From: Bosea sp. ANAM02
Lineage (GTDB): Bacteria > Pseudomonadota > Alphaproteobacteria > Rhizobiales > Beijerinckiaceae
NCBI RefSeq assembly: GCF_011764485.1
Contig: NZ_AP022848.1
Span: 524,001 to 588,000, forward strand
Reading direction: 5' to 3'
Length of the DNA: 64,000 nucleotides
This document shows positions 25,519 to 33,835 of this stretch, in pieces. A program made the position numbers and the translations under genes. The notes below the pieces were generated by a model, which saw only the letters and a program-made list of their open reading frames with translations, was not told the origin of the DNA and made no database searches. Each line of letters begins with the position of its first letter. Position 1 is the stretch's first letter.

Positions 25519-26336
25519 AGTGTTCCGATCCACTCGGCGACCTTCGCCGTGAAGGCGTCGGGGCGGGAGTTCGGAAAGAAATGGCCGCCGCTGTCGAGCA
25601 GGATCAGCGTCGGGGCGAGCAGGGCCGCCGCGAGCTCCTCCTGAAGGAAGGCCGGGACGATCAGGTCGTCGCGCGCACCGAGCACGAGCAGCGGCATGGC
25701 GAGCGCCGCGGCATCGGCGCTGCCGTCGAAGGCCAGGAGGGCGTCGATGCGCTCGCGCACGACCTGGCGCGCTTCCGCGGTCCGTGGAGCCCCGGCGACC
25801 GCCGCCTCGAAGACATGCCAGTTCGCTTCGAGCCAGGCGGGCGGGTAGGCCATCAGGGCCGAGCTCGAGGCATAGGCATCCGGCAGCGGGTCCAGGATCG
25901 CGCGACGGGCGCTGAAGAGCGAGGTCATATAGCGGCCGGGCTTGAGCCATGCTGCGCTCAGGATGAGGCCACGGAGACGATCGGGTGCGATCTTGCCGAG
26001 CGCCTGGCCGATGCAGCCGCCGGTGGAATGGCCGAGCATCACGCAGGTTTCGATGCCGGCGGCATCGAGCACGGCGAGGCAATCGGCGGCGAGTTGAGCG
26101 ATCGTGCAGGGGGCACTGCCCCGGCTGCTCGCGCCGATGCCGCGCTGATCGAAGCGCAGCACGCGGAACTGCCGGCTGAGCGTCGCGGAGGTCCCTTTCC
26201 AGAAACCGCCGGTCCCACCCAGCCCGCTGACCAGCAGGAGTGGTGGCCCCGAGCCTTCGGACCAGAATCTGAGCCGGGCGCCATCCGGCAGCGCGACCTC
26301 GAAGCTGCCGTCCTCATTCACCGGGAGCGCGCTCAT
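25515..26336 (-). CDS. alpha/beta hydrolase
   Basis: A 273-aa single-domain hydrolase. The nucleophile elbow is GHSTGG (S104), the oxyanion region is SGLGGTGGFW, D of LVLGARDDLIVP and H of DSGGHFFP complete the triad. It resembles small enol-lactone and aminoacrylate hydrolases (PcaD/RutD-like), but that level of detail is not certain. It overlaps the genes on both sides by 4 nt. In the operon it probably opens a lactone, ester or C-C bond of the imported compound. Confidence 0.9.
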   Translation of the reverse strand: MSALPVNEDGSFEVALPDGARLRFWSEGSGPPLLLVSGLGGTGGFWKGTSATLSRQFRVLRFDQRGIGASSRGSAPCTIAQLAADCLAVLDAAGIETCVMLGHSTGGCIGQALGKIAPDRLRGLILSAAWLKPGRYMTSLFSARRAILDPLPDAYASSSALMAYPPAWLEANWHVFEAAVAGAPRTAEARQVVRERIDALLAFDGSADAAALAMPLLVLGARDDLIVPAFLQEELAAALLAPTLILLDSGGHFFPNSRPDAFTAKVAEWIGTL

Positions 26337-26650
26337 TGCAACGGCGAGTAGGAAACGGGGTTGAGGATCCGGCTGTTCTGGATATCGATCAGCCCATCGA
26401 CCCGGCGCAGATAGTCCTGCCAGCGCGGATCGGCGAGCATACGGCCGCGGCGGGCGGCACGATCGTCCAGGCTGTCATAGCTCCACAGCGCGACAACGTG
26501 ATTGAGCTCGCCGATCTCGGTGGTGAAATAGGCGTGGAAGGTGCCAAGATGCTCCTTCTGAAGGGGCAGCCCGAACTCTCCGTAGAGCTTCACGAATTCG
26601 GCGAGTTTGCCGGCCTTGATGCGATAGTCGCGCTCTTCGTAGATCATCAT
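26333..26650 (-). CDS. NIPSNAP family protein
   Basis: A 105-aa dimeric ferredoxin-like fold protein. The family pattern IYEERDYRIKAGKLAEFVKL and the later HVVALWSYDSLDDRAARRG are clear. Such proteins often occur in catabolic operons; their biochemical role is not settled. Two consecutive ATG codons occur; the first (26650) is taken. It starts 4 nt after the cupin stop and overlaps the hydrolase start (ATGA). Confidence 0.88.
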   Translation of the reverse strand: MMIYEERDYRIKAGKLAEFVKLYGEFGLPLQKEHLGTFHAYFTTEIGELNHVVALWSYDSLDDRAARRGRMLADPRWQDYLRRVDGLIDIQNSRILNPVSYSPLQ

Positions 26651-26654
26651 CCGC

Positions 26655-27170
26655 TCACTTTTTCGCGTCGAAACTGGAATCGACCCATCCGAAGACGGTT
26701 TCGCGCTCGATCTCGGCAATGTTCTCCGGCCGGGGGAACGGCGCCGGCGCCGGCTCTCCGGGCCGTTTCGGCCGCCCGATCCGCGCGAAGAACTCGTCCA
26801 GCCCACCAGGCATGAGCAGGAAGGTGAAGCTCAGCGGCTCGTCGCTGGGGTTGAGGAAGTGGTGCTTGAGGCCCTGCCCGATATAGGCGCAGGAGCCCTT
26901 CTCGATGGGGTGATCGACACCATCGATGCGCGCGATGCCGCGCCCCTCGAAGACGAAGATCACCTCCTCGTGGGCGTCGTGGACATGCTCCCGGATGGAA
27001 CATTGCGGCGCCACCGTCTGCGTTCCCATCGAGAAGCGGCTGGTCCCCCCGGTCTTCGCGGTGTTCAGCAGGTTGCGCACATAGCCGTTGGCCGGCACCG
27101 GCTGCCAGTAGCTCTCGCCATCCCCTGGGCCGAGTACAACCGCCCGGCCCACGCTCTGCGTCTGCGTCAT
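26655..27170 (-). CDS. cupin domain protein
   Basis: A 171-aa cupin with metal-ligand pattern EHVHDAHEEVIFVFEGRG and a second motif GLKHHFLNP, so a metal-binding barrel is likely. It may be a dioxygenase, an isomerase or a sensor; the sequence does not decide this. The ATG at 27170 has GGAG with good spacing, whereas a GTG four codons upstream does not. It sits between the TRAP permease and NIPSNAP genes of the same operon. Confidence 0.87.
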   Translation of the reverse strand: MTQTQSVGRAVVLGPGDGESYWQPVPANGYVRNLLNTAKTGGTSRFSMGTQTVAPQCSIREHVHDAHEEVIFVFEGRGIARIDGVDHPIEKGSCAYIGQGLKHHFLNPSDEPLSFTFLLMPGGLDEFFARIGRPKRPGEPAPAPFPRPENIAEIERETVFGWVDSSFDAKK

Positions 27171-27197
27171 GATGGTCTCCACATCGAGCGCTGACGC

Positions 27198-28514
27198 TCA
27201 GTTGCCGTACATGATCTTGGGCATCCAGGTCGCCAGCCCCGGAAAGGTCAGCAACAGGATCAGCACCAGGATCTGGCAGACGATGAAGGGAATGACGCCC
27301 CAGTACATGTCCTTGAGCCTGATCTGCGGAGGCGCGATCGCCTTCAGATAGAAGATCGAAGGCGACATGGGCGGCGTCAGGTAGCTCGTCTGCAACATCA
27401 CCAGGAAGACGACCGAGAACCAGATCGGGTCGATGCCGAACTGCTTCACCAGCGGCATCGAGATCGGCACGAGGATCAGAACGATCGAGATCAGGTCGAC
27501 GATGAAGCCGAGCAGGAAGGCGATCAGCAGGATGATCGCGATGACGGACCAGGACGACAACCCGAACTCGCGCAGGATGCCCTGCGTCGCCTGCATGCCG
27601 CCGGAGGCGAAGAAGACGCCCGAGAACATCGAGCCCGCGAGCACGATGGCGAGGATCATGGCAGTCAGCGACACGGTCTGGAGCGAGGCCTGGAACAGCA
27701 CCTTCCACGACATCCGCCGGTAGATCAGAGCCAGCAGCAGCACGCCGAACGAGCCGCAGGCGGCCGCTTCCGTAGGCGTCGCGAGCCCCATGAACAGCGT
27801 GCCCAGCACCGTGAAGATCAGGAAGCCGGGCGGCACCAGCGCCGTCGCGGTGAACTTGAGCTTCTCGCCCAGGCTGCGCGGGTCGGGCTCGTCCTCCGGC
27901 GGTGCCAGCTCGGGTTTCCAGGCGCAGACGACGACGATGTAGAGGATGAACAGGCTCGACATCAGCAGGCCGGGCAGCAGGATTCCCGCCAGGAGGTCGC
28001 CGACCGGAAGCGCCGCGATCGGCGCCAGGACCACCACCGGGATGGAGGGCGGGATGATCGTGCCCAGCGAGCCGCCGCCGCAGATGGTGCCGGAGATCAG
28101 CCGGGCGTCGTAGCGACGCTTCATCATCGCCGGTATCGCGAGCATGCCGACGAGGGTCTCCGTCGCGCCGACGACCCCGCTCGCTGCGGCGAAGATCGTG
28201 CACATCAGCAGCGCCGCGATGGCCAGGCCGCCCGGCAGGCGCCGCGTCCACATGTAGAGCGCGTCGAAGAGCCGCTCGGCGATCCCGGCACGCTCCAGGA
28301 TGGAACCCATGAAGATGAAGAGCGGGATGGCGCCGAGCACATAGTTGGTCGCGACATCGTCGACGCGCTGGGCGAGCTGGTGAACGAGCGTGCCGCCGAA
28401 GCGCATGAGACCGAAGCCGAGCGCGGTCAGCATCATCGAGAAGGCGACCGGGAATCCCAGGAAGATCAGGATCATCAGCGCCGGGAACATCCACAGCACG
28501 AGCTGCGAGGTCAT
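27198..28514 (-). CDS. dctM: TRAP transporter large permease (DctM)
   Basis: A 438-aa inner-membrane protein with about 12 hydrophobic segments, the transport subunit of a tripartite ATP-independent importer for organic acids driven by sodium or proton gradients. Family blocks such as FIFMGSILERAGIAERLFDAL and GAVGATE-like loops are present, and LTPPMSPSIFYLKAI near the end is typical. It overlaps dctQ by 4 nt and has its own substrate-binding partner encoded upstream. Confidence 0.94.
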   Translation of the reverse strand: MTSQLVLWMFPALMILIFLGFPVAFSMMLTALGFGLMRFGGTLVHQLAQRVDDVATNYVLGAIPLFIFMGSILERAGIAERLFDALYMWTRRLPGGLAIAALLMCTIFAAASGVVGATETLVGMLAIPAMMKRRYDARLISGTICGGGSLGTIIPPSIPVVVLAPIAALPVGDLLAGILLPGLLMSSLFILYIVVVCAWKPELAPPEDEPDPRSLGEKLKFTATALVPPGFLIFTVLGTLFMGLATPTEAAACGSFGVLLLALIYRRMSWKVLFQASLQTVSLTAMILAIVLAGSMFSGVFFASGGMQATQGILREFGLSSWSVIAIILLIAFLLGFIVDLISIVLILVPISMPLVKQFGIDPIWFSVVFLVMLQTSYLTPPMSPSIFYLKAIAPPQIRLKDMYWGVIPFIVCQILVLILLLTFPGLATWMPKIMYGN

Positions 28515-29023
28515 GGCGTTTGCTCCATGCCGGGCCGGCCGAGGGCAGCGAGAAGGTTCTCAATGGCGCGAGCCGCGCTCTGCAGCGCAAAAAGACCGAA
28601 GCCCACGGCGTAGATCGCCCGATAGGGCCAGATCTTGGGGTTCCATGCCGAAAGTCCGGAGCCCTCGCCGGTCCGGTAGACGGAGAAGACGTTGTCGACC
28701 AGCGCGCAGGTCAGCCAGACCAGCATCGCCGACAGAATGGCGTAGCCCGTCATGTCGATCAGCGCGATGGCCCGCTTCGGCAGCTTCTGGTGGATGAAAT
28801 CGACATTCACATGCTGGTCGATCAGCAAGGCGTAGGACAGGCCGAGCAGGAAGATCGTACCCATCATCATGTAGCTGAGCTCGAACGCCCATTGTGTGGG
28901 GGCGTCGAAGAAGTAGCGGCTCACGACCTCGTAGACCATGGCCAGGACGAGCGGCAGCACGAGCAAGGCGGCCGCTCTGCCGGACCAGAGCGAAAGCCGG
29001 CCGATCCATGTGACGAGTACCAT
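28511..29023 (-). CDS. dctQ: TRAP transporter small permease (DctQ)
   Basis: A 170-aa membrane protein with four hydrophobic segments, matching DctQ. EVVSRYFFDAPTQWAFELSY is the family signature. The ATG at 29023 follows AGGAG at a ten-base distance. It forms the membrane complex with DctM, encoded immediately downstream. Confidence 0.93.
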   Translation of the reverse strand: MVLVTWIGRLSLWSGRAAALLVLPLVLAMVYEVVSRYFFDAPTQWAFELSYMMMGTIFLLGLSYALLIDQHVNVDFIHQKLPKRAIALIDMTGYAILSAMLVWLTCALVDNVFSVYRTGEGSGLSAWNPKIWPYRAIYAVGFGLFALQSAARAIENLLAALGRPGMEQTP

Positions 29024-29085
29024 GCGCTGCGAGCTCCTTTCGAACCGTAGGGGAGCGGCGCCCCGGGGGCGCCGCTCCCTGAGCA

Positions 29086-30141
29086 TCAGCGCGAGCCGAT
29101 GGCGAAGCGGAATTCACCCAGAGGTTTGACGGACTTCAGGAACGCGGCCTGATCCTCGTAGACCTTCTTGAACCACTCGTTCGAGCTCGACTGCTTCTGC
29201 GCCCATTCGGTCGAGACCTTTCCGACCGCATCGACGAGGCTCTTGTCGACGGTGACGAACTCGTTGTTCGGGTTCTCCTTCATCTTCTTGTAGGCATCGA
29301 TGTCGAGCTTGGCGTAGCCGAGATAGGTCTCGAGCATGGTCGCCTTGGCGGCGGTCTCCATCAGCGCCTTGTCCTTGTCGCCGATCTTGGCCCAGACATT
29401 CTTGTTGACGATGCAGTCATGCGCCGCGCTGGGCGAGTGCAGCCCCGGCATGACGACGTATTTCGCGACCTTGTTGAAGCCTTCCTGCAGGTTGCCGCCG
29501 GGGCCGCCCCACTCGATCGCGTCGACCACCTTGCGCTCCAGGGCCGAGAACACCTCGGAACCCGGCAGCACGACCGTGGAGGCGCCGAGCATCGGCGCGA
29601 TCTCCGCCCAGGAGGAAGACGTGCGCAGCTTGAGGCCCTTCATGTCCTCCGGCGTGCGCACGGGCTTGTGGGAATGCATGAAGATCTCGGTTTCGAGCAC
29701 GCCGCAGGGAATCGCGACGACATCGAACTTCTCCTTGCGCCATTCCTTCCAGAGCTTGGTGCCGTTGCCGTTATAGAGCCACATCATCATCTCTTCCGGG
29801 TTCGGCCCGCCGGGCCAGCCCGAGAAGATCGCTCCGGTGCGGTCCACCGCCCAGTCATAGCCGGGCCAGGCATGGCCCATGTCCGCGACGCCTTTCTGGA
29901 CGGTCTCGGTCACCTTCAGCGCCGGGCCGAGCGCGCCGGCGGGGAAGACGTTGATCTTGATGCGGCCATCGGTCATCTGGCCGACGAGATCCGCATAGCG
30001 CTTGGCGCCGATCTCGAGCCAGTGGCCGCCCGCCCAAGGCGTCGCCATGTTGAGTTCCATCTTGTTCTGGGCGAGCGCGGCCCCGGCCGCGAGCGTCATG
30101 CCCGCGATCGTCGCCACGGCGGCGAATGTCCTGAATGCCAT
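29086..30141 (-). CDS. dctP: TRAP transporter substrate-binding protein (DctP)
   Basis: A 351-aa periplasmic protein with a Sec signal peptide (cleavage likely after GAALA) and the DctP fold. The WPGGPNPEEMMMWLYNG region and the sequence around VDAIEWGGPGGNLQEGF resemble DctP-type proteins that bind bulkier 2-oxo or aromatic acids rather than C4-dicarboxylates. That is a tentative reading. Start 30141 follows GGGGAAAG. It is encoded upstream of dctQ and downstream of the FAD dehydrogenase. Confidence 0.92.
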   Translation of the reverse strand: MAFRTFAAVATIAGMTLAAGAALAQNKMELNMATPWAGGHWLEIGAKRYADLVGQMTDGRIKINVFPAGALGPALKVTETVQKGVADMGHAWPGYDWAVDRTGAIFSGWPGGPNPEEMMMWLYNGNGTKLWKEWRKEKFDVVAIPCGVLETEIFMHSHKPVRTPEDMKGLKLRTSSSWAEIAPMLGASTVVLPGSEVFSALERKVVDAIEWGGPGGNLQEGFNKVAKYVVMPGLHSPSAAHDCIVNKNVWAKIGDKDKALMETAAKATMLETYLGYAKLDIDAYKKMKENPNNEFVTVDKSLVDAVGKVSTEWAQKQSSSNEWFKKVYEDQAAFLKSVKPLGEFRFAIGSR

Positions 30142-30199
30142 TTGTCTTTCCCCTCTGTGTTTGACTGGCTGGCGATCTCGATGTGACACGAGGCGATAG

Positions 30200-31708
30200 T
30201 CAGGCTGCCCGCGCCAAATCCGAGGCTTGGAGGCCGGCAAGCCGGCCGGATGTGAAGGCCCAGGCGAGATGATGGCCGTGACCTTCGAGAAGGACGCCGC
30301 CCTGCCCGGCGGAGCCGGCGGCGAAGAGGCCGGGGATCGGTTGTCCCGAGCGGTGAAGAACACGGAAATCCGTATCGATGCGCAGGCCGCCTTCGCTGAA
30401 GACGATCCAGGATTTCGCCGGTCCGAGAGCATGGAACGGGCCCTGCGTCATCGGCAGGCGCGGATCGGCGCCGGTCAGACCGGCATTGTGCCTCTTCACG
30501 CTGGTGACCAACGTTTCGGACGGGAGCCCCAGCTTGGTCGCCAGTCCGTCCAGCGTCGCTGCGCGGGCGTAGATGTCCGGCCGCGAGCGGGCGTAGTCCG
30601 GCAGATAGGCGTATCCGACGCCGGGCGCGGTCGAGATGAAGTTCGGCCAGGCGGAGAAGCGACGGGCCAGCGCATCGTCCATGACGATCCAGGCCTTCTG
30701 TCCGGGCTGGCCCCCGATCGCGTCCTGAGGTCTGTTGCGTTCGTCGCAGAAGCGCTCGCCGGCCTGGTTGACGAGGATGGCGCCGGCCTCGAACAGCCGC
30801 AGCGAGGGCGCCAGATAGGTCGTGACGAAACGCAGCAATATCGGCCGCAGCAGCCGCGCCGGAAGCCATTGCATGGCCGTGAGCAGGGCGCGGGCGACGA
30901 TGCGGTGCGTCGGCATGCGCGAGATGATGCTCGGGTGCGGCGGGGCGAGAAAGCGGATCTCGGGTCCCCAGGCGAGATCCCCGTTCACGATCTCGGCGCC
31001 GACGGCCTCGGCCATCCGCTGGCCGTCGCCCGTGCTCGCCGGGTTGATCCCATCGATGTCGAGCAGCGGGCCGCTCATGAATCTCCGCTTGTAGTTCTTG
31101 TCCGCCGAACTGAAGTCTCCCGAGGCAAGGATCACGCCAAGGCGAGCGTCGATGCGCTCAGGCGCGCCAGCTTGCGGCGCGATCTCCACGCCGGTGACGC
31201 GGCCCGCCTCGGTCAGGAGCGCCGTGGCGCGGGCGTTGGCGCGCAGGACGACCCCCTTTTCACGGCAGGCTCCGGCGAGATGGCTGACATAGCCGCGAGA
31301 GTGGGGCAGGATCGCATGCAGCCTCGGCCGGCTGTGCGGCGGCTCCGGCAACGGACCCATGAAGGTCACGCCGAGCGCTTCGAGCTGGCGGATCGTTTCC
31401 GGTGCTTCGTCGACGAGGATGCGGCGCAGCGCCGGGTTATCGCGGTCGAGAAGCGGGCCGATGAATTTCTCCATATCGGCGAAGTGGGAATCGGGATCGT
31501 CCTGGATTCCGCGAACAGCCTGCAAACGCGTCGCGGCTGCGCAGATCGTACCGACCGAAAGTGCGGTCGTGCCACCGAGCCGCGGGCATTTTTCGACCAC
31601 CATCACAGAGCGACCGGCGCCCGCGGCGGTCAAGGCTGCCATCAGGCCCGAGCCGCCACCCCCGATGACAATGATGTCGACAGAAGCTGTCGATCGAGTT
31701 ACTGACAT
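30200..31708 (-). CDS. FAD-binding dehydrogenase (fumarate reductase/ketosteroid dehydrogenase type)
   Basis: A 502-aa flavoprotein with N-terminal dinucleotide motif VIGGGGSGLMAALTAAGAGR and a C-terminal FAD block GLFAAGSAGQGGVLLEGHGH, of the family including fumarate reductase flavoprotein, 3-ketosteroid dehydrogenase and urocanate reductase. It would catalyse alpha,beta-dehydrogenation or reduction of the imported acid. It is the first gene of the eight-gene operon. The operator at 31701-31718 covers its start codon, implying a very short leader. Confidence 0.88.
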   Translation of the reverse strand: MSVTRSTASVDIIVIGGGGSGLMAALTAAGAGRSVMVVEKCPRLGGTTALSVGTICAAATRLQAVRGIQDDPDSHFADMEKFIGPLLDRDNPALRRILVDEAPETIRQLEALGVTFMGPLPEPPHSRPRLHAILPHSRGYVSHLAGACREKGVVLRANARATALLTEAGRVTGVEIAPQAGAPERIDARLGVILASGDFSSADKNYKRRFMSGPLLDIDGINPASTGDGQRMAEAVGAEIVNGDLAWGPEIRFLAPPHPSIISRMPTHRIVARALLTAMQWLPARLLRPILLRFVTTYLAPSLRLFEAGAILVNQAGERFCDERNRPQDAIGGQPGQKAWIVMDDALARRFSAWPNFISTAPGVGYAYLPDYARSRPDIYARAATLDGLATKLGLPSETLVTSVKRHNAGLTGADPRLPMTQGPFHALGPAKSWIVFSEGGLRIDTDFRVLHRSGQPIPGLFAAGSAGQGGVLLEGHGHHLAWAFTSGRLAGLQASDLARAA

Positions 31709-31718
31709 GTAGGTAAGT
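31701..31718 (-). promoter_or_regulatory. TetR-type operator at the FAD dehydrogenase start
   Basis: ACTGACATGTAGGTAAGT matches the 24587-24604 site except at two positions. It overlaps the ATG (31706-31708). A TATTCAT element just upstream on the minus strand could be a -10 box, which would give an almost leaderless mRNA. Confidence 0.65.
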
Positions 31719-31849
31719 ATGAATAGGATGTGATGGCTGTCAACGGGCTGGCTGACGATACGCAGCGAACGAACCGCCGGCGGCCGGGCGAACCGGCATC
31801 TCGGTTCGGCTACGATATGCGGCTGATGGCGAATGATCGGGGGTAGGCG

Positions 31850-32230
31850 ATGAATCTCTTGGAACACGAGACCCAGCCGCTGGAAAAATGGCGGGACGGC
31901 GTGATGACGCTGATGCGGGTGTCAGCACTGGTGAAGGCGCACCAGCTTTGTATCTTCGAGCAGTTCTGCGACCCCGGCCTCGGGGCGCCCCTGCATATCC
32001 ATGCGGTGGAAGAGGTGCTGGAGGTGATGGAGGGTACGGCCGAAATCCATCTGAGCGGCCAGACCCGAATCGTGCAGTCGAATGTCTCGGTGCTGATACC
32101 GGCCGGCGCCAAGCACGGTTTCAAGAATATCGGCACTGGAATCCTCAAGGTAAGAGCCACGCTGGCCGCCCCGATCTTCGAGGCGAGCTATGACGATCGG
32201 GCAGAATTGTCGCGGCGTTACGTCCCGTAA
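31850..32230 (+). CDS. small cupin protein
   Basis: A 126-aa single-domain cupin: HIHAVEEVLEVMEGTAEIHL and PAGAKHGFKN are the two conserved motifs, with histidines for a metal site. A GGGGGTAGG ribosome-binding region precedes the ATG. It is divergent from the FAD dehydrogenase gene. A separate inverted repeat CGAACCG/CGGTTCG (31789-31808) lies upstream and could regulate it. The substrate is unknown. Confidence 0.82.
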   Translation: MNLLEHETQPLEKWRDGVMTLMRVSALVKAHQLCIFEQFCDPGLGAPLHIHAVEEVLEVMEGTAEIHLSGQTRIVQSNVSVLIPAGAKHGFKNIGTGILKVRATLAAPIFEASYDDRAELSRRYVP

Positions 32231-32506
32231 CAGCGAGGCATCGGCGCCGAGCGATCGGGAATTTCGCGAGCGGGTATCGCCCCGTTCTCGCGAGACCTCC
32301 GCGTTCGATGCCGGGCGTCGCCGCAACGGTCGTTTTTCGGCAGCGCGGGCCATGCTGCCCTCTGGCCTTCATGATGTGAAAATCGCCGGGCGAAGGGATT
32401 GACCTGCCGGGAAAGCGCGATCAGAAGGGGCCGTTTGCCAATTCGACCAGTCCCTGCGCCCTTGCCGTTTCCGGCGAGCGGCGTCGCTCAGCCCGGAGAC
32501 ACCGCC

Positions 32507-33220
32507 ATGTCCAACCTGTTCACCCCCACCGACAGGGCCGTGATCGCGCGCGAAGCGGCCAAGATGCTGCTCGAGATCAAGGCGGTGCATTTCTACAGCG
32601 ACAAGCCCTTCTTTTTCACCTCGGGCTGGGCGAGCCCGGTCTATATCGACTGCCGCAAGATCATCTCCTATCCGCGCCTGCGCTCGACGCTGATCGATTT
32701 CGCGGCGACGACGATCGTGCGCGATATCGGCTACGAGTCGCTCGACACCATCGCCGGCGGCGAGACGGCGGGCATTCCCTTCGCGGCCTGGATCTCGGAC
32801 CGCCTCTCGCTGCCGATGCAGTATGTCCGCAAGAAGCCGAAGGGCTTCGGCCGCAATGCCCAGATCGAGGGCTCGGTCGTCGAGGGCGCGCGCACGCTCC
32901 TGGTCGAGGACCTTGCCACGGACGGGCGCAGCAAGGTGAATTTCGCCGAGGCGCTGCGCACGGCCGGTGCCGATGTGCAGCACTGCTTCGTGCTGTTCTA
33001 CTACGACATCTTCCCGAACAGCCGCGAGCTGATGGCCGAGATCGGTATCAACCTGCATTATCTCACGACGTGGTGGGACGTGCTGGCCGTGGCCAAGGAG
33101 AGCGGCCATTTCGATGCGAAGATCCTGGCCGAGGTCGAGAGCTTCCTCAACGATCCGGCGAGCTGGTCGTCCAAGCATGGCGGTATCTCCGCCTTCGGCG
33201 AGGAGAAGAAGCCGGCCTGA
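32507..33220 (+). CDS. pyrE: orotate phosphoribosyltransferase
   Basis: A 237-aa enzyme that makes orotidine 5'-phosphate from orotate and PRPP in pyrimidine synthesis. The PRPP-binding motif is [13 protein letters not shown], and [19 protein letters not shown] and [11 protein letters not shown] are typical of the family. The ATG at 32507 follows CGGAGA. The gene is single in the local context, flanked by a cupin gene and a converging MarR gene; the intergenic stretch after it carries a fragment of the large palindromic repeat. Confidence 0.96.
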   Translation: MSNLFTPTDRAVIAREAAKMLLEIKAVHFYSDKPFFFTSGWASPVYIDCRKIISYPRLRSTLIDFAATTIVRDIGYESLDTIAGGETAGIPFAAWISDRLSLPMQYVRKKPKGFGRNAQIEGSVVEGARTLLVEDLATDGRSKVNFAEALRTAGADVQHCFVLFYYDIFPNSRELMAEIGINLHYLTTWWDVLAVAKESGHFDAKILAEVESFLNDPASWSSKHGGISAFGEEKKPA

Positions 33221-33295
33221 GGCATGGCTTGGCGCCTGGGCGTCTTCTCGCGTGCCGCAGCGCGCACCGGATGACGCCCTTTCAAGTAGCGCCCT

Positions 33296-33790
33296 TCAAA
33301 TAGTGCCCTTCGCTGCGCTGCTGCGTGCCTCCAGCGCCTTGCCGACGCGTCGCATCGCTTCGCCCGCGGCATTGCATTCCTCGTCGCTGAGGACCTGCAT
33401 CATCGCCTCGATCTCGGCGACATGGATCGCCATCGCCTTGCGGGTGACCGCCTCGCCGGCGGGGGTCAGCCAGAGGCGGCGCAAGCGCCGGTCGGCCGCG
33501 TCGTTGCGCCGCTCGATCAGGCCGCGCTTCTCCAGCACCGGCAGCAGCATGCTCATGGCGCTGCGCCCGACCAGAAGCTTCTCGGCCAGGGCCTGCTGTG
33601 ACAGGCCGGGGACGTGGAAGATGTTGGCGAGCACATCGTAATGCGCGAGCTGGATGCCGAGCGGCGCCAGCGATTCGGTGAGCACCTTCTCCCACATGTT
33701 GTGGGCGCGGGCGATGGAGACCCAGTTGCGGAAGCGCGGCAGGTCCCAGGGCAGGACTTGCGTCTCGGAAGGCTCTTGCTTTTTGTTCAT
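33296..33790 (-). CDS. MarR family transcriptional regulator
   Basis: A 164-aa winged-helix repressor: GLSQQALAEKLLVGRSAMSM is the recognition region, and RRNDAADRRLRRLWLTPAG forms the wing. It is divergent from the hydrolase gene at 33836. The 42-bp palindrome at 33781-33822 covers its start codon and the intergenic region, so it very likely represses itself and the hydrolase. Confidence 0.9.
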   Translation of the reverse strand: MNKKQEPSETQVLPWDLPRFRNWVSIARAHNMWEKVLTESLAPLGIQLAHYDVLANIFHVPGLSQQALAEKLLVGRSAMSMLLPVLEKRGLIERRNDAADRRLRRLWLTPAGEAVTRKAMAIHVAEIEAMMQVLSDEECNAAGEAMRRVGKALEARSSAAKGTI

Positions 33791-33822
33791 GGCTGAACAT
33801 AATGGTTCAGCGTTGAACAAAA
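33781..33822. promoter_or_regulatory. compound palindromic operator, MarR-hydrolase
   Basis: Two nested inverted repeats share one centre at 33801.5: TTTTGTTCA (33781-33789) with TGAACAAAA (33814-33822), and CTGAAC (33793-33798) with GTTCAG (33805-33810). That gives four TGAAC half-sites. It covers the MarR start codon and ends 13 bp before the hydrolase start. Confidence 0.75.
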
Positions 33823-33835
33823 TCGGGTCTTCGCC

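Noticed and set aside
26647..28590. 647-codon open frame on the minus strand
   Set aside because: It is the frame shadow of dctM, the cupin gene and part of dctQ, with an arginine-rich composition and no motifs.
33221..33295. Short repeated GCCCTTCAA units resembling a CRISPR or tandem array
   Set aside because: There are only two or three imperfect units, and they belong to a fragment of the palindromic repeat; no spacers or cas genes are nearby.
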